Assembly (NCBI GenBank): GCA_050300015.1
Contig: JBNKWZ010000024.1
Span: 62,001 to 126,000, forward strand
DNA from: CAYZQH01 sp050300015
GTDB taxonomy: Bacteria; Pseudomonadota; Gammaproteobacteria; Pseudomonadales; Cellvibrionaceae
Length of the DNA: 64,000 nucleotides
Direction of reading: 5' to 3'
Made by a program: the position numbers and the translations under genes. Positions 62,772 through 64,000 of the stretch are shown one piece after another (within the stretch, counting starts at the first letter, position 1; each line of letters begins with the position of its first letter). The notes beneath the pieces are model-generated. The model had not been told where the DNA came from, searched no databases, and saw nothing but the letters and a program-made list of their open reading frames with translations.

Positions 62772-64000
62772 TTAAGATTGTTCGCGCGCAATGGCCCGGT
62801 AGGCGATATCGGTACGCTTGTAGCAGTCGGCCCAGTGAATCGTGTCCGCGAGCGCGTAGGCTTTTTGCTGGGCCTCTGTGACAGTTTGCCCGAGTGCTGT
62901 AGCGCAGAGCACTCGACCGCCGCTGGTGACCACTTTACCATCGCTTAATGTAGTGCCCGCGTGAAACACTTTGCCCTCAAGGGCAGCTGCCGCTTCCAGA
63001 CCTTCAATGGTATCCCCCTTGTTGTAGGCGCCGGGATAACCTCCTGCGGCTATGACAACACCCACAGAGGCGCGTTCATCCCATTCGGTATTACAGGTGT
63101 CCAATTCACCTTTCAGCGCTGCTTGGCACAGAGCTGGCAAATCGGACTGTAAGCGCAGCATGATGGGTTGGGTTTCGGGGTCGCCAAAACGACAATTGTA
63201 TTCGATGACTTTAGGGGTTCCCGCGTCATCTATCATCAGGCCTGCGTATAAAAAGCCGGTGTAGGCGTTGCCCTCGGCTTTCATACCGCGAAGGGTAGGC
63301 ATGATCACTTCGTCCATAATGCGTGTATAGACCGCATCCGTTACCACGGGCGCAGGGGAGTAGGCTCCCATACCGCCGGTGTTCAGGCCGGTATCACCAT
63401 TACCTGCGCGCTTGTGGTCTTGGCTGGTGGCCATGGGTAATACGTGGTCACCATCGGCGATGACAATAAAGCTTGCCTCTTCACCGGTCAAAAACTCTTC
63501 GATCACCACTCGGCAACCGGCCTCACCAAAAGCGTTGCCCGAGAGCATGTCACGCACGGCGGACTCAGCCACATCTAGGGTTTCTGCCACAATCACGCCT
63601 TTACCGGCGGCGAGGCCATCGGCTTTGATCACAATGGGGGCGCCGACTTTTTGCAAGTAGGCGAGCGCCGGTGCCACCTCGGTAAAAGACTCATAAGCGG
63701 CGGTGGGAATGTTATGCCGCGCCAAAAAGTCTTTGGTAAAAGCTTTGGAGCCTTCCAGTTGTGCAGCCCCTTGGCTCGGTCCAAAGCAAGCCAATTGGCG
63801 CGCTTGAAAGTAGTCGACAATGCCTTCGACTAAGGGTGCTTCAGGCCCAACGATGGTCAGTCCCACGTTATTGTCTGCGGCAAAGTTCGCTAAACGCTCA
63901 AACTCCATTACGCCGATATCTAGGTTTTCCACGCCGGCCTCAGTTGCCGTGCCTGCATTTCCTGGGGCCACAAAGACGGTATCCGCCAAAGCGCTTTGCG
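62772..64000 (-). CDS. purD: Phosphoribosylamine-glycine ligase (5' end outside window)
   Basis: ATP-grasp enzyme of purine synthesis, joining glycine to phosphoribosylamine. 409 residues are visible; only about the first 20 residues are missing, since the frame continues to the window edge as QSALADTVFVAPGNAGTA. Motifs: VVIKADGLAAGKGVIVA, GEEASFIVIADG, and MDEVIMPTLRGMKAEGNAYTGFLYAGLMI. It ends YRAIAREQ with a terminator just after. Often beside purH, which would lie to the right. Confidence 0.95.
   Translation of the reverse strand, partial: QSALADTVFVAPGNAGTATEAGVENLDIGVMEFERLANFAADNNVGLTIVGPEAPLVEGIVDYFQARQLACFGPSQGAAQLEGSKAFTKDFLARHNIPTAAYESFTEVAPALAYLQKVGAPIVIKADGLAAGKGVIVAETLDVAESAVRDMLSGNAFGEAGCRVVIEEFLTGEEASFIVIADGDHVLPMATSQDHKRAGNGDTGLNTGGMGAYSPAPVVTDAVYTRIMDEVIMPTLRGMKAEGNAYTGFLYAGLMIDDAGTPKVIEYNCRFGDPETQPIMLRLQSDLPALCQAALKGELDTCNTEWDERASVGVVIAAGGYPGAYNKGDTIEGLEAAAALEGKVFHAGTTLSDGKVVTSGGRVLCATALGQTVTEAQQKAYALADTIHWADCYKRTDIAYRAIAREQS

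Overview
The window looks like chromosomal DNA of a marine or plant-litter polysaccharide-degrading gammaproteobacterium of the Cellvibrionaceae type (Cellvibrio / Saccharophagus / Teredinibacter / Simiduia relatives). This is inferred from three exported lipoproteins with long polyserine linkers joined to carbohydrate-active domains, a split PntA transhydrogenase, a Pseudomonas-like order of flagellar genes with sigma-54 and sigma-28 promoters, and gammaproteobacterial housekeeping genes (minCDE, rsmE, tesA-ybbAP). No insertion sequence, prophage or CRISPR array was seen. The species cannot be fixed from the sequence alone.

Layout. 1-7.4 kb: the tail of an unknown gene, an RstA/RstB-like two-component system, the glutathione-dependent formaldehyde detoxification pair (fghA, class III adh) and a YbbA/YbbP-type ABC exporter divergent from the esterase gene tesA. 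8.2-19.6 kb: an accessory polysaccharide region with a GH9 glucanase lipoprotein, a two-gene operon encoding a CBM6-cytochrome c-DUF1592 lipoprotein and a Tat-exported DUF1552 protein, a modular pectin methylesterase and an alkaline phosphatase. 20.5-32.7 kb: housekeeping genes pntAa-pntAb-pntB, an acetoacetyl-CoA reductase, a thioredoxin/TPR co-chaperone, serC, serA, minCDE, a short hibernation factor, rsmE, a GNAT gene and tRNA-Arg(CCT).

32.7-58.8 kb: a large flagellar and chemotaxis cluster. flgN-flgM and flgA lie on the minus strand. cheV, cheR, flgBCDE, flgFGHIJ, flgKL, two flagellin genes, flaG and fliD lie on the plus strand. Near-consensus sigma-54 promoters precede flgB, flgF and the first flagellin. 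Sigma-28 promoters precede flgM and the second flagellin. The hook, junction, filament and cap proteins are much larger than usual, and FlgE and FlgK appear to share an inserted module. The cluster stops after fliD, where a mobile repeat and a TPR-methyltransferase gene follow. 61-64 kb: a hexapeptide acyltransferase, a MazG-like pyrophosphohydrolase, a small lipoprotein and the truncated start of purD.

The most unusual elements are (i) a family of about 170-177 bp TA-flanked inverted-repeat elements (six copies, two subtypes) with two conserved hairpins, (ii) the CBM6/di-haem DUF1592 plus DUF1552 operon inside a plant-polysaccharide locus, which suggests an undescribed redox step, and (iii) the enlarged flagellar exterior with two long flagellins under different sigma factors.
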